The translations under genes and the position numbers were made by a program. The notes under the pieces were generated by a model. It was not told the DNA's origin. It did not search any database and saw nothing but the letters and a program-made list of their open reading frames with translations. 64,000 bases of DNA, from NCBI RefSeq assembly GCF_043555935.1, contig NZ_JBIGIB010000001.1:558001-622000 (forward strand). Direction: 5' to 3'. How positions within the stretch are numbered: the first letter of the stretch is position 1; each line of letters opens with the position of its first letter. Below are positions 54,817-63,946 of this stretch, piece after piece. Source of the DNA: Pelomonas baiyunensis. GTDB lineage: Bacteria > Pseudomonadota > Gammaproteobacteria > Burkholderiales > Burkholderiaceae_C.

Positions 54817-56265
54817 TCAACCCACCGCCCGGCTTTTCACCACGGCATAGCGCGCCAGGGTGCGCTCCCGCGCAAGCGCATGGTTCACCACGGGGCGCGG
54901 GTATTCGATCGCCTGCATGGCCAGCGGTGCACGCTCCCACGGGGCGTGAATGGCTTTGTTGTCCAGGCTGGCGAGTTCCGGGCAGTAGCGGCGGATGAAC
55001 TTGCCGTCGCCGTCGAACTTCTCGCTCTGGCTGACCGGGTTGAAGATCCGGAAGTAGGGCTGCGCGTCGCACCCGCTGCTGCTGGCCCATTGCCAGCCGC
55101 CGTTGTTCGCCGCGAGGTCAAAGTCCAGCAACTGCTGCGCGAAGTACGCCTCGCCCAGGCGCCAGTCCAGACCGAGGTCTTTGGTGAGGAAGCTGGCGGT
55201 CACCATGCGCAGTCGGTTGTGCATGTAGCCGGTCTGGTTGAGTTGCCGCATGGCGGCGTCAACGATCGGGAAGCCGGTTCGCCCTTCGCACCAGGCGCGA
55301 AACAGGGCGTCGGCTTCCGGGCCCGACTCCCACGTGATGCGGTCGTACTCCGCCCGGAAGGCTGCGGCCATGGCATGCGGGTGGTGGTGCATCACCTGGT
55401 GATAGAAGTCGCGCCAGATCAGCTCTGAGAGCCACACTTCGGCCCCGCGGTCACCGCCCTGCATGCGCTGGTGCGCCAGCCGCGCCAGCCGCCGGATGGA
55501 CACCGTGCCGAAGCGCAGGTGAACGCTCAGGTAGCTGGGGCCTTTCACGGCCGGAAAGTCACGGGTCTCGTCGTAGCGTTCCATGCGGTCGAGAAAGTCA
55601 TCCAGCAGCGCTTGAGCCCCGCGGCTGCCCTGGCCCAGGTGCGGCGTCAGGGCCACGGCTTCAAAGCCGATTTCGGCCAGGTCTGGCACCCCACGCGCCC
55701 CCGGGGTGGGCGCCAGCGCACTGGCATGCCGTTCCACCGGGTAGCTGCTCAGGTAGAAGTCGTTCACCTTGCGCAGCCACGCGTTCTTGTAGGGCGTGAA
55801 CACGCCGTAGGCGCCGCCCGTGGTCGTCATCACCTCGCGGCGCTCGAAGACCACATGGTCTTTGAAGGTGCGCAGTTCGGCGCCGAAACTCGCCAGTCGC
55901 TCGGCCACCTGGGCATCGCGGGCCAGGGCCTGCGGCTCGTCGTCGTGGTTGGTGAAGACGGCTTGCGCGCCCAATTCGGCCGCCAAGCGAGGAATTTCAT
56001 CGCCGGCATGGGCATGGCGCACCAACAGCGAGCCGCCCAGGGCGCGCAAGTCGTCATCCAGCACCTGCAAGGCGCCGAGGATGAATGCGACGCGGCGATC
56101 CTGGCGGGGCAGGGCATCCAGGATGTCGCGGTCCAGCACGAACACGCAATACACGGTGCGCGCCGCGCGCAGCGCGTGGTACAGCGCCGCGTGGTCATCC
56201 ACGCGCAGGTCCCGGCGGAACCAGACGAGTGCGCGTTCGAGGTGTAGAGGGGCGGGGGTGTGCAT
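54817..56265 (-). CDS. phrB: Deoxyribodipyrimidine photolyase
   Basis: Light-driven repair of cyclobutane pyrimidine dimers. The 482-residue protein has the N-terminal antenna domain (LVWFRRDLRVDDHAAL; YCVFVLDRDIL) and the FAD domain with GPSYLSVHLRFGTVSIR, ELIWRDFYHQVMHHHP, TGFPIVDAAMRQLNQTGYMHNRLRMVTASFLTKDLGLDWR and WQWASSSGCDAQPYFRIFNP. These are the marks of class I CPD photolyases (MTHF type) rather than cryptochrome-DASH. The ATG at 56265 leaves only 22 bp to the divergent yqgE start. It is a single-gene unit. Confidence 0.95.
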   Translation of the reverse strand: MHTPAPLHLERALVWFRRDLRVDDHAALYHALRAARTVYCVFVLDRDILDALPRQDRRVAFILGALQVLDDDLRALGGSLLVRHAHAGDEIPRLAAELGAQAVFTNHDDEPQALARDAQVAERLASFGAELRTFKDHVVFERREVMTTTGGAYGVFTPYKNAWLRKVNDFYLSSYPVERHASALAPTPGARGVPDLAEIGFEAVALTPHLGQGSRGAQALLDDFLDRMERYDETRDFPAVKGPSYLSVHLRFGTVSIRRLARLAHQRMQGGDRGAEVWLSELIWRDFYHQVMHHHPHAMAAAFRAEYDRITWESGPEADALFRAWCEGRTGFPIVDAAMRQLNQTGYMHNRLRMVTASFLTKDLGLDWRLGEAYFAQQLLDFDLAANNGGWQWASSSGCDAQPYFRIFNPVSQSEKFDGDGKFIRRYCPELASLDNKAIHAPWERAPLAMQAIEYPRPVVNHALARERTLARYAVVKSRAVG

Positions 56266-56275
56266 GGGGCCAGAA

Positions 56276-56281
56276 TAAAAT
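56276..56281 (+). promoter_or_regulatory. Candidate -10 for yqgE implying a leaderless mRNA
   Basis: TAAAAT lies in the only AT-rich patch of the 22-bp space between phrB and yqgE. A start 6-7 bases downstream would fall on or next to the A of the ATG at 56288. No TTGACA-like -35 is visible at 17 bp, so the call depends on the -10 only. Confidence 0.35.
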
Positions 56282-56287
56282 GTGCAA

Positions 56288-56866
56288 ATGCCTGCTGAAC
56301 GGATTGTCCTGACCAACCAATTCCTCATCGCCATGCCGGGCATGGCTGACGAGGCTTTCGCAGGCACGGTGGTCTACCTCTGCGAGCACAACGACAACGG
56401 GGCGCTGGGGCTGGTCATCAACAAGCCGATCTCCCTGACCCTGGGCCACCTGTTCGAGAAGGTGGAGCTGAGCCCTCCGGCCGACCCGCTGGCCGAGACC
56501 CCGGTGTACTACGGCGGCCCGGTCCAGACCGATCGCGGCTTCGTGCTTCACGAGCCCCTGGATGCCGAAGGCGGCCACTACAACGCCACGCTCGCCGTGC
56601 CGGGCGGGCTGGAGATGACCACCAGCCGTGATGTGCTGGAAGCGCTGTCCAATGGCGCGGGCCCGCGAAAGCTGCTGGTGACGCTGGGCTACAGCGGCTG
56701 GGCAGCCGGACAGCTGGAAGAAGAGATCGGCCGCAACGGCTGGCTCACGGTGGACGCCGCGCCGGAAATCATCTTCGACACGCCGGTCGAGCAGCGGTAC
56801 GAGAAAGCCCTGGGCCTGCTGGGCATCGACCCCCGCATGCTGAGTGCTGACGCGGGGCACGCCTGA
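56288..56866 (+). CDS. yqgE: UPF0301 protein YqgE/AlgH
   Basis: Conserved protein of unknown biochemical role (192 residues), with the family blocks LTNQFLIAMPGMADEAFAGTVVYLCEHNDNGALGLVINKP, PVYYGGPVQTDRGFVLH and LVTLGYSGWAAGQLEEEIGRNGWLTVDA. The ATG at 56288 is used; GTG at 56282 is in frame two codons earlier. There is no room for a normal ribosome site and leader if the promoter lies in the 22-bp gap. It is coupled to ruvX by a one-base overlap (TGATG), the usual arrangement in proteobacteria. Confidence 0.95.
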   Translation: MPAERIVLTNQFLIAMPGMADEAFAGTVVYLCEHNDNGALGLVINKPISLTLGHLFEKVELSPPADPLAETPVYYGGPVQTDRGFVLHEPLDAEGGHYNATLAVPGGLEMTTSRDVLEALSNGAGPRKLLVTLGYSGWAAGQLEEEIGRNGWLTVDAAPEIIFDTPVEQRYEKALGLLGIDPRMLSADAGHA

Positions 56867-57264
56867 TGAAGCACGACGCTTCCGCGCCGACGCTTCAGTC
56901 CTTTCTTGCTTTTGATTTCGGCACCAAGCGCATTGGCGTGGCCACCGGCACGCGCCTGCTGGCCGCGGCCGAGCCGCGCGGCACCTTGCGCAGCGGGGAC
57001 TTCGACGCGATTGCCGCGCTCGTGCGCACCTGGCAGCCAGACGCGTTGGTGGTGGGCGTGCCGCGTCACCCGGACGGCACGCCGCACGAGATGACGGCCA
57101 AGGCCCAGAACTTCGGCCGCCGGCTGGCCGGGCGCTACCACCTGCCGGTTTTTGAGGTGGATGAGCGCTACACCAGCGTGGAGGCCGAAGCACAGGGCGC
57201 CGACGATCTCGATGCCGCGGCCGCCGCCTTGATCCTTGAACAGTTTTTCCGAGAACACCCATGA
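56866..57264 (+). CDS. ruvX: RuvX/YqgF family RNase H-like protein
   Basis: RNase H-fold nuclease family implicated in 16S rRNA 5'/3' maturation and in Holliday junction resolution. The 132 residues show LAFDFGTKRIGVATG with the first catalytic Asp, ALVVGVPRHPDGTPHEMTAKAQNFGRRLAGRYHLPVFEVDERYTSVEAE with the second acidic site, and an Asp in DDLDAAAAALILEQFF. It is coupled to yqgE upstream and overlaps pyrR by 4 bp (ATGA). Confidence 0.95.
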   Translation: MKHDASAPTLQSFLAFDFGTKRIGVATGTRLLAAAEPRGTLRSGDFDAIAALVRTWQPDALVVGVPRHPDGTPHEMTAKAQNFGRRLAGRYHLPVFEVDERYTSVEAEAQGADDLDAAAAALILEQFFREHP

Positions 57265-57746
57265 GCGAACTGCTGCTGGACGCTGAAGGCCTCTACCTCG
57301 AACTCAAACGCGGGGTGCAGCGCCTGCTGACCGCCGACACCGCCTTGGTGGGCATCTGGAGCGGCGGCGCCTGGCTGGCCGAGCGGCTGGCGGCCGACTT
57401 CAACCTGCCGGTCGGCACCATCTCCAGTGCCCTGCACCGGGACGACTTCGGTTCGCGCGGTCTGGCCAAGGCGGACCACACCAAGCTGCCTTTCGATGTG
57501 AATGGTCGCGACGTCGTGCTCATCGACGACGTGCTCTACACCGGCCGAACCACCCGCGCGGTCATCAACGAGTTGTTCGACTACGGCCGCCCGGCCCGGG
57601 TGCAGCTGGCGGTGCTGGTGGATCGCGGCGGGCGTGAGTTGCCCATCGAGCCTGCGTTCTCAGCGGCGCGCGTGACCCTGGACCGCGAACAACACCTGCG
57701 CCTGGCCCGCGGCGACGATGGCCGCTTCAGCTTCGAGGTGAAGTGA
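57261..57746 (+). CDS. pyrR: PyrR: pyr regulator / uracil phosphoribosyltransferase
   Basis: Bifunctional family. In Gram-positive bacteria it binds pyr mRNA to promote attenuation; many members also make UMP from uracil and PRPP. The 161-residue protein has a PRPP-binding loop ([25 protein letters not shown]) and a [17 protein letters not shown] region. It lies between ruvX and pyrB, as in many beta- and gammaproteobacteria. No clear B. subtilis-type PyrR-binding loop is visible in the 79-bp spacer before pyrB, so an RNA-binding role here is open; the enzymatic role is plausible. Confidence 0.94.
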   Translation: MSELLLDAEGLYLELKRGVQRLLTADTALVGIWSGGAWLAERLAADFNLPVGTISSALHRDDFGSRGLAKADHTKLPFDVNGRDVVLIDDVLYTGRTTRAVINELFDYGRPARVQLAVLVDRGGRELPIEPAFSAARVTLDREQHLRLARGDDGRFSFEVK

Positions 57747-57768
57747 TGGCCCCCACGTTCACTTTGTT

Positions 57769-57820
57769 CACCGCCCCCCGAGGGGGCGCAGGCCTCCCTT
57801 GGGGCGGCCCTGCGGGAGTC
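57769..57820. repeat. GC-rich palindromic element between pyrR and pyrB
   Basis: CGCCCCC and GGGGGCG (57772-57788) form a 7-bp hairpin with a CGA loop. They are followed by a second imperfect dyad (CTCCC...GGGAG, 57794-57818) containing TTGGGGCGGCCC. The wording resembles short intergenic palindromic elements scattered in Burkholderiales genomes. The last GGGAG also serves as the pyrB ribosome site. There is no second copy in this window. Confidence 0.5.
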
Positions 57821-57825
57821 CTGTG

Positions 57826-58788
57826 ATGCTTTCCAAACGAAACCCCCAGCTCAACAAGCACGGCGAACTCATCCACCTGCTGTCCATCGAGGGCCTGCCC
57901 CGCGCGGTCATCGAGCAGATCCTGGACACCGCCGGCAGCTTCCTCTCGGTCAACGACCGCGAGGTCAAGAAGGTGCCGCTGCTGCGCGGCAAGTCGGTGT
58001 TCAACCTGTTCTTTGAGAACAGCACGCGCACCCGCACCACGTTCGAGATCGCAGCCAAGCGCTTGAGCGCCGACGTCATCAACCTGGACATCGCGCGCAG
58101 TTCCACCGCCAAGGGCGAAACGCTGCTGGACACGGTCGCCAACCTGAGCGCGATGCACGCCGACATGTTCGTCGTGCGTCACAGCGAGAGCGGCGCGCCG
58201 CACCTGATCGCCCAGCACTGCGCGCCGCACGTGCACGTGGTGAATGCCGGCGACGGCCGCCACGCGCACCCCACGCAGGGCCTGCTGGACATGTACACGA
58301 TCCGGCACTTCAAGAAGGACTTCCGCAATCTGACGGTGGCCATCGTCGGCGACATCGTCCACTCGCGCGTGGCCCGTTCGGACATCCATGCGCTGAACAT
58401 CCTCGGCGTGCCCGAAATCCGCGCCGTCGGCCCCAAGACCCTGGTGCCCGGCGACCTGCGCGACATGGGCGTGCGCGTCTGCCACGACATGGCCGAGGGC
58501 GTGAAGGATGCTGACGTCGTCATCATGCTGCGCCTGCAGAACGAACGCATGAACGGTGGCATGCTGCCCAGCAGTGGCGAGTTCTTCAAACACTTCGGCC
58601 TGACGCCAGACAAGCTCGCGCTGGCCAAGCCTGACGCCATCGTCATGCACCCGGGGCCCATCAACCGCGGCGTGGAAATCGCATCCGAAGTGGCGGACGG
58701 CAAGAGCAGCGTGATCCTGCCGCAGGTGACCTTCGGCATCGCGGTCCGCATGGCCGTCATGGCCATCCTGGCTGGCAACGAGGCATGA
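57826..58788 (+). CDS. pyrB: Aspartate carbamoyltransferase catalytic subunit
   Basis: Condenses carbamoyl phosphate and aspartate, the first committed step of pyrimidine synthesis. The 320-residue protein has the carbamoyl-phosphate loop [10 protein letters not shown] (65-74), the [16 protein letters not shown] loop, [11 protein letters not shown], and the aspartate-site block [12 protein letters not shown] with [11 protein letters not shown]. The next gene is a metal-less pyrC homologue, matching the class A ATCases of pseudomonads, in which PyrB and the inactive PyrC' form a large complex. ATG after CGGGAGTCCTGTG; overlap of 4 bp with the next gene. Confidence 0.97.
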   Translation: MLSKRNPQLNKHGELIHLLSIEGLPRAVIEQILDTAGSFLSVNDREVKKVPLLRGKSVFNLFFENSTRTRTTFEIAAKRLSADVINLDIARSSTAKGETLLDTVANLSAMHADMFVVRHSESGAPHLIAQHCAPHVHVVNAGDGRHAHPTQGLLDMYTIRHFKKDFRNLTVAIVGDIVHSRVARSDIHALNILGVPEIRAVGPKTLVPGDLRDMGVRVCHDMAEGVKDADVVIMLRLQNERMNGGMLPSSGEFFKHFGLTPDKLALAKPDAIVMHPGPINRGVEIASEVADGKSSVILPQVTFGIAVRMAVMAILAGNEA

Positions 58789-60095
58789 GCATGAAGATCC
58801 TGATCAAGAACGGCCGCCTTGTCGATCCGGCCTCCCACCTCGACCGCGTCGGCCACCTGGCGATTGCCAACGGGCGCATCGTGCATCTCGGCGACGTGAC
58901 CGATTTCAGCGCTGACCGCACGATCGACGCCACCGGCCTCTTCGTGGCCCCAGGCCTCGTCGACCTGTGCGCCCGCCTGCGTGAGCCCGGCCATGAGCAT
59001 GAAGGCCTGCTGGAAACCGAGCTGGCTGCCGCGGCCGCCGGCGGTGTGACCAGCCTGGTCTGTCCGCCCGACACCGACCCCGCGCTGGACGAGCCCGGGC
59101 TCGTGGAGATGCTGAAGTTCCGCGCCCGCAAGCTCAGCCGCTGCCGGCTGTTCCCACTGGGCGCGCTGACGCGAAGCCTGGAGGGCAAGGCGCTGACCGA
59201 AATGGCCGAGCTGACGGAAGCCGGCTGCATCGGCTTCTCGCAGGCCGAGGTGCCGATCAAAGACACCGTCGTGTTGAGCCGCGCGCTGCAGTACGCCGCC
59301 ACCTACGGCTACACCGTGTGGCTGCGCCCGCAAGACGCCTACCTGGGCGGCGGCGTGGCGGCCAGTGGTTCGGTGGCGACGCGGCTGGGGCTGTCGGGCG
59401 TGCCGGTCAGCGCCGAGACGATTGCGTTGCACACCATCTTTGAGCTGGTGCGTGCCACAGGCGCCCGGGTGCACATCTGCCGCCTGTCCAGCGCGGCGGG
59501 GGTGGAGCTGGTGCGCGCCGCCAAGCGCGATGGCCTGCCGGTCACGGCCGATGTGTCCATCAACTCGCTGCACCTGAGCGATGTGGACATCGGCTACTTC
59601 GACTCCGCCATGCGCCTCACCCCGCCGTTGCGCCAGGGGCGCGACCGCGACGCCCTGCGCGCTGCGCTGGCGGACGGAACGATCGATGCGCTGGTGTCGG
59701 ACCACATGCCCGTCACCACCGACGAAAAGGCCGTGCCTTTCGCCGAGGCCACGCCCGGTGCCACGGGCCTGGAGTTGCTGCTGAGCCTGGCCCTGCGCTG
59801 GGCCACTGACAGTGGTCTGCCACTGTCCAAGGCGCTGGGTGTTGTGACTGCGGCGCCAGTTCAGGTGCTCGGGTCGGCGTTGGGTTCGCTGTCTGCCAGT
59901 GCCGGGCGCCTGGTGGAAGGCGGCGTGGCTGACGTTTGCGTTTTCGATGCGGGCGCAAGCTGGGCCGTGACGCCCGAGTTGCTGGCCAGCCAGGGCAAGC
60001 ACACGCCGTTTGCGTTCGAGCGCACGGGCTTCGAGTTGCCGGCTCGGGTGCGCTGCACGCTGGTGGCCGGCCACGTGGCCTACGAGGCCGCCTGA
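58785..60095 (+). CDS. Dihydroorotase-like PyrC' without zinc ligands (436 aa)
   Basis: Amidohydrolase fold related to class I dihydroorotase. At the first metal motif, normally HxHLREPG, it reads CARLREPG (Cys62 and Arg64 replace both His). The later His in the HICH motif is replaced (VHICRLSS), and the TDHAPH-type motif is SDHMPV. It is therefore predicted to be catalytically dead and to act as the structural partner of PyrB, as shown for Pseudomonas PyrC'. An active dihydroorotase should be elsewhere in the genome. The ATG overlaps the pyrB stop (ATGA); a second ATG lies two codons later. Confidence 0.92.
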   Translation: MSMKILIKNGRLVDPASHLDRVGHLAIANGRIVHLGDVTDFSADRTIDATGLFVAPGLVDLCARLREPGHEHEGLLETELAAAAAGGVTSLVCPPDTDPALDEPGLVEMLKFRARKLSRCRLFPLGALTRSLEGKALTEMAELTEAGCIGFSQAEVPIKDTVVLSRALQYAATYGYTVWLRPQDAYLGGGVAASGSVATRLGLSGVPVSAETIALHTIFELVRATGARVHICRLSSAAGVELVRAAKRDGLPVTADVSINSLHLSDVDIGYFDSAMRLTPPLRQGRDRDALRAALADGTIDALVSDHMPVTTDEKAVPFAEATPGATGLELLLSLALRWATDSGLPLSKALGVVTAAPVQVLGSALGSLSASAGRLVEGGVADVCVFDAGASWAVTPELLASQGKHTPFAFERTGFELPARVRCTLVAGHVAYEAA

Positions 60096-60097
60096 CC

Positions 60098-60823
60098 GTG
60101 TGGATCGCCGCCTGGCGCCTGGTGCGCCTCGTGCCGCATGTGCTGCACGGGCTGTGGCTCGTCAAGCGGCGCTTTGAGCGGCTGACGGCGGCCGAGAAGC
60201 ACGATCTGGTGCAGTGGTGGTCGGTCAAGACGCTGCGCATCCTGGGCATCACGTTGAAGGCGCACGGGCAGGCGGTGCCACACGGCCACCTGCTCGTGGC
60301 CAACCATGTGTCGTGGCTGGACATTGCAGCGGTGCATGCGGTGCTGCCGCAAGCGCGCTTTGTGTCCAAGGCGGATGTGAAGCACTGGCCGGTGGTGGGC
60401 GCTTTGGTGGAAGGGGCGGGCACCTTGTTCATCGAGCGCAGCAGCAAGCGCGACGCCCTGCGGGTGGTGCACCAGACCGCCGCGGCGCTGCAAGCCGGCG
60501 ACTGCGTGGCCGTGTTCCCTGAGGGCACGACGGGCGCCGGGCCGGAGCTGCTGCCGTTTCACGCCAACTTGCTGCAGGCGGCGGTGTCCACGGGGGCGCC
60601 CGTGTTGCCGGTGGTGCTGCGCTGGCACGAGCCCGGCGAGCGGTTCAGCACGGCCGCCCGCTTCATCGGCGACACGACGCTGGCGCAAAGCCTTTGGGCG
60701 ATTGCGTCGGCACGCGGGCTGGGCGTTGAGGTGCAAATCCTCGCGAGCGTCTCGCCGGCGGATCAAGACCGCCGCGCTTTGGGCGAGGTGCTGCGTCGCG
60801 AAATCAGCGCGCGGCTGGGTTGA
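60098..60823 (+). CDS. PlsC-type 1-acylglycerol-3-phosphate acyltransferase (241 aa)
   Basis: Membrane-associated acyltransferase of phospholipid (or lysophospholipid) synthesis. Motif I is NHVSWLD (His70, Asp75), followed by RFVSKADVKHWPVVG, GTLFIERSSKRDA and motif III VAVFPEGTTGAG. The N-terminus (WIAAWRLVRLVPHVLHGLWLV) is a membrane-interacting helix. It starts with GTG two bases after the pyrC' stop and probably belongs to the same transcript. The 3' end overlaps the convergent Hyi-like gene by 20 bp. Acyl specificity is unknown. Confidence 0.93.
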   Translation: MWIAAWRLVRLVPHVLHGLWLVKRRFERLTAAEKHDLVQWWSVKTLRILGITLKAHGQAVPHGHLLVANHVSWLDIAAVHAVLPQARFVSKADVKHWPVVGALVEGAGTLFIERSSKRDALRVVHQTAAALQAGDCVAVFPEGTTGAGPELLPFHANLLQAAVSTGAPVLPVVLRWHEPGERFSTAARFIGDTTLAQSLWAIASARGLGVEVQILASVSPADQDRRALGEVLRREISARLG

Positions 60824-61565
60824 GCCACGCCAGGCCGGCGGTGGTGTCGGCCCGCGGGCGGTACTCCAGCCCCACGCCGCCGGGCCAGCCGCGGGCGTCC
60901 AGCAAAGCCAGCTCGTCGCGGAATTCATCGCCCCCGGGTTCGTGCCGCTCTTGCACGCCGGCCACTTGCACGTGGCCCAGCACGCCCAGGTCCAGCGCAC
61001 GGCTGAGGTGAGACAGCGACACGCCCTCGGTGACGCGGCAGTGGTACAGGTCCAGCTGCAGCTGCACCCGGGGTGACGCCAGCGCGTCGATCAGCGCCAG
61101 CGCCTGCGCTTGGGTGTGCAGGAAGTAGCCGGGCATGTCGCGCCGGTTGATGGGCTCGACGGTCAGCGGCAGCGGGCTTTGCTCGGCCGCCCACCGCAGG
61201 TTGTGCAGCCAGGTGTCTCGGTGCTCGGGCGTGTCGTCCGCCAGGCCGGACAGCAGGTGCACGCGCTTTGCCCCCAGGCGCAGGGCCAGGTCCAGGCCGC
61301 GCAGTGTGGTCTCGCGGAACGTGGCTTCCTGTCCGGGCAGTGCGGCAAAACCTCGCTCGCCGCTGGCCCAGTCGCCGGCCGGGGCGTTGATCAACTGCAC
61401 GGTGAGGCCTGCCAGCGCTGCCTTCAGGGCCGCCGGGTCGTGCAGGTGCGGCTGCTGCAATTCCACCGCCGCGAAGCCGTCGGCGCGTGCTGCGGCGGGG
61501 CGGTCGAGGTAGGCGTGCTCGGTGTAGAGCCAATCCAGGTTGGCCGCGAACCGAGCCGGGATCAC
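60804..61565 (-). CDS. Hydroxypyruvate isomerase-like TIM-barrel protein (253 aa)
   Basis: Sugar-isomerase/AP-endonuclease-2 fold. It resembles hydroxypyruvate isomerase (Hyi, or the 2-oxo-tetronate isomerase OtnI): RFAANLDWLYTEHAYLDRPAAARADGFAAVELQQPH at the start, QLINAPAGDWASGERGFAALPG, TVEPINRRDMPGYFLHTQ with the catalytic Glu, QLQLDLYHCRVTEG and the closing GLEYRPRADTTAGLAWL with the second Glu. It starts with GTG overlapping the DUF4254 stop (GTGA). The true substrate is uncertain because no glyoxylate or tetronate genes surround it. Confidence 0.87.
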   Translation of the reverse strand: MIPARFAANLDWLYTEHAYLDRPAAARADGFAAVELQQPHLHDPAALKAALAGLTVQLINAPAGDWASGERGFAALPGQEATFRETTLRGLDLALRLGAKRVHLLSGLADDTPEHRDTWLHNLRWAAEQSPLPLTVEPINRRDMPGYFLHTQAQALALIDALASPRVQLQLDLYHCRVTEGVSLSHLSRALDLGVLGHVQVAGVQERHEPGGDEFRDELALLDARGWPGGVGLEYRPRADTTAGLAWLNPAAR

Positions 61566-62185
61566 TGGGCCTCCGCCACCAGGGCCGGGTTCAGCCGCGG
61601 GTCGTTGTACATCTTGAACTGGCGGTACACCTTGAAGTAAGCCCGCCCGGCCTGGGCGTCCGCCAACAGTGCGTCGTAGCAGTGGCCCAGATCGGCCCGC
61701 TGCTGGATCAGGCGCTCCAAGCGTTCGGCGCAGGCCTGGCGGTGGGCGTCGTCCACATCGGTGCGCTGGGTCTGCTCGCGCATCGCGGCGATCTTCAGCC
61801 CCAGGATGGAGATGCGATCCAGCATCGAGCCCGCGGTCTCGCTGTTGAGCCGTGCCCCCGCCGGCACGGTGGCGCGGGGCAGGGCGCTGGCCAGGGTGGC
61901 CGGGTCCACCAGCCCGAGTGCGGACAGCAGGAACTCGTCGATGCGCTCGATGGCGTCGTTGCGTGCCTGGTTGTGCCGGTCAATCGCACGCTTGTTGGCC
62001 ACGATTTCGGCGTCTGGCGCCTGCGTGCGGCGGGCCAGGTCTTCCTGGGCCCAGAGGCTGCGGTTGTGGAAGTGGTTGGCGGCGATACAGCCATGCAAGT
62101 CACTCACATCCGACGCCTGCGGCGGCGCGGCAAGCGCCTCGTCGTGGCGGGCGATGACCTGGGCAGAGGAGGGCAGTGCAGTCAT
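61562..62185 (-). CDS. DUF4254-like protein (207 aa)
   Basis: Soluble helical protein of the DUF4254 family. Characteristic segments are DLHGCIAANHFHNRSLWAQEDLARR near residue 30, KRAIDRHNQARNDAIERIDEFLL, ARLNSETAGSMLDRISILGLKIAAM and a C-terminal YFKVYRQFKMYNDPRLNP. The conserved N-H-x-x-N-x-x-L-W and D-R-H/N-Q-x-R-N motifs suggest a binding or catalytic site, but function is not known. Members often sit near glycosyltransferases, as here, where a GT9 gene is divergent with 43 bp between starts. It is coupled to the Hyi-like gene. Confidence 0.85.
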   Translation of the reverse strand: MTALPSSAQVIARHDEALAAPPQASDVSDLHGCIAANHFHNRSLWAQEDLARRTQAPDAEIVANKRAIDRHNQARNDAIERIDEFLLSALGLVDPATLASALPRATVPAGARLNSETAGSMLDRISILGLKIAAMREQTQRTDVDDAHRQACAERLERLIQQRADLGHCYDALLADAQAGRAYFKVYRQFKMYNDPRLNPALVAEAQ

Positions 62186-62228
62186 GAAATGGGGTGGAGA
62201 ATCCCGCGCCATTTGTAAATATTTGCTG

Positions 62229-63218
62229 ATGATAGAAGCCCGACCCCTGATCGTTCGCCTGCGCAACTTCGTGGGCGACACCGTGTTGAGCATTCCCGCA
62301 CTGCGCTTGCTGGAAAGTCACGGCTACCGGCTGGAGTTGGTCGGCAAGGGCTGGGCGCGCAGCCTGTTGGAGGCTGAGGGGTGGGCGGTGCACGTGCGCC
62401 CCGTGGGCTTGCGCGACCGGGTGCGGCAGCTGCGCGATTTGCGAGCCCGGTTCGAGGCCGAAGAGGCGGGCTTCCAAAAGCGCTCCAACGCGCTGCTGTT
62501 TCCCTACGCGTTCTCGGCGGCGCTCGATGCGCGTCTGGGCGGCTTGCGGGCGCAAGGGCATGCCGGCGACGGGCGCACCTGGCTGCTGGAGCGCGGCTTG
62601 CCGCGCCGCGACGGGCGCCACACGCTGGTGGAGTACTGGGAGCTGGCGTGCGACTTCTTGGGGGTTCAGGCCGAGCCGCCGAAGGACATCGGCATGCGCG
62701 TCACCGACGCTCAGCGCGAGCAGGCGCAGGCCCTGTTGGCCGCCCAGGGCGTGCAGCCGGGGCGTTTCGTGCTGATCTGCCCGTTTGCCAACGGGCGCGT
62801 CGAGTTTCTGGACCGCAGCTGGCCGGCGTTTCCGGACTTCGTGCAGCGCTTGAAGGCGGCCGGCGTGCCCGTGGTCATCGTGCCGGGGCCGGCCGAAGTG
62901 CTGGGCGCGAAGGATTTGTATCCCAGTGCTCTGCGGCTGGACGGCGTGGTCCTGGGTGTCTACAGCGCGCTGCTGCAGCAGGCCGGCGTGGTGGTGGCCA
63001 ACGACACCGGGCCGGCGCACATGGCCGCGGCGGTTGGCGCGCGGCTGCTGAGTATTTGGGGCCCCGTGGATGCGGCGCGCTGGGCGCCGTGGGGCTCCAC
63101 GGTCACCCTCATGCGACGCGGGCCGGGGGCGTGGTCCAGCGTCGATGAGGTGATGGCGGCCGTGCGCGAGGCCTTGTCTGAAGCCTCGCCCGCCGCCTTA
63201 CCTCAAGCCTTGCCCTGA
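62229..63218 (+). CDS. Glycosyltransferase family 9 protein, heptosyltransferase-like (329 aa)
   Basis: GT-B fold enzyme of the ADP-heptose:LPS heptosyltransferase family: [27 protein letters not shown] at the start, a central [38 protein letters not shown] nucleotide-sugar region, and the signature [36 protein letters not shown]. It probably adds a sugar to LPS core or another envelope glycan. The ATG at 62229 follows an AT-rich stretch (TTGTAAATATTTGCTG). The frame remains open upstream through antisense sequence, which is not part of the protein. Overlaps gpmA by 16 bp, convergent. Confidence 0.93.
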   Translation: MIEARPLIVRLRNFVGDTVLSIPALRLLESHGYRLELVGKGWARSLLEAEGWAVHVRPVGLRDRVRQLRDLRARFEAEEAGFQKRSNALLFPYAFSAALDARLGGLRAQGHAGDGRTWLLERGLPRRDGRHTLVEYWELACDFLGVQAEPPKDIGMRVTDAQREQAQALLAAQGVQPGRFVLICPFANGRVEFLDRSWPAFPDFVQRLKAAGVPVVIVPGPAEVLGAKDLYPSALRLDGVVLGVYSALLQQAGVVVANDTGPAHMAAAVGARLLSIWGPVDAARWAPWGSTVTLMRRGPGAWSSVDEVMAAVREALSEASPAALPQALP

Positions 63219-63946
63219 TTGGCCACGGCGGCTGCGGCCTTGGCGGCGGCTTCGGCGTCGCCGAGGTAGTAGCTCTTGATGGGCTTGAGGCTGGCGTCGA
63301 GTTCGTACACCAGCGGAATGCCGTTGGGGATGTTCACGCCGACGATGGCGTCATCGGCGATGTTGTCCAGGTACTTCACGAGCGCGCGGATGCTGTTGCC
63401 ATGTGCGGCGATCAGCACACGCTGGCCGCCCTGAATGGCCGGCGCCACGGTCTCGTTCCAGAACGGCAGCACGCGGGCCACGGTGTCCTTCAGGCACTCG
63501 GTCAGCGGCACGTCGTTCGGGTTCAGCTTGGCGTAGCGCACGTCGCTGCGCTCGCTGCGCGGGTCGGTCGCTTCCAGGGCCGGCGGCGGCGTGTCGTAGC
63601 TGCGGCGCCAGATCAGCACTTGCTCGTCGCCGTACTGCTTGGCCATGTCTGCCTTGTTCAGGCCCTGCAGGCCGCCGTAGTGGCGCTCGTTCAGGCGCCA
63701 GGCGTGCTGCACCGGCAGCCAGGTGCGGTCCATCTGGTCCAGGCAGTGCCACAGCGTCCACACCGCGCGCTTGAGCACCGAGGTGTAGGCGATGTCGAAG
63801 TCGTAGCCGGCTTCCTTGAGCAGGCGGCCTGCCGTCTTGGCTTGCTCCACGCCGGTGGGCGTGAGGTCCACATCGGTCCAGCCGGTGAAGCGGTTTTCCA
63901 GGTTCCAGGTCGATTCGCCGTGGCGGATGAGGACGAGCTTGTACAT
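63203..63946 (-). CDS. gpmA: 2,3-bisphosphoglycerate-dependent phosphoglycerate mutase
   Basis: Glycolytic interconversion of 3- and 2-phosphoglycerate. The 247-residue protein has [31 protein letters not shown] with catalytic His9, [23 protein letters not shown], the [11 protein letters not shown] loop and [19 protein letters not shown] with the second catalytic His. The C-terminal tail is Ala-rich. ATG at 63946 is chosen; an in-frame TTG two codons earlier is unlikely. The remaining 54 bp to the window end contain no recognisable feature. Confidence 0.98.
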   Translation of the reverse strand: MYKLVLIRHGESTWNLENRFTGWTDVDLTPTGVEQAKTAGRLLKEAGYDFDIAYTSVLKRAVWTLWHCLDQMDRTWLPVQHAWRLNERHYGGLQGLNKADMAKQYGDEQVLIWRRSYDTPPPALEATDPRSERSDVRYAKLNPNDVPLTECLKDTVARVLPFWNETVAPAIQGGQRVLIAAHGNSIRALVKYLDNIADDAIVGVNIPNGIPLVYELDASLKPIKSYYLGDAEAAAKAAAAVANQGKA

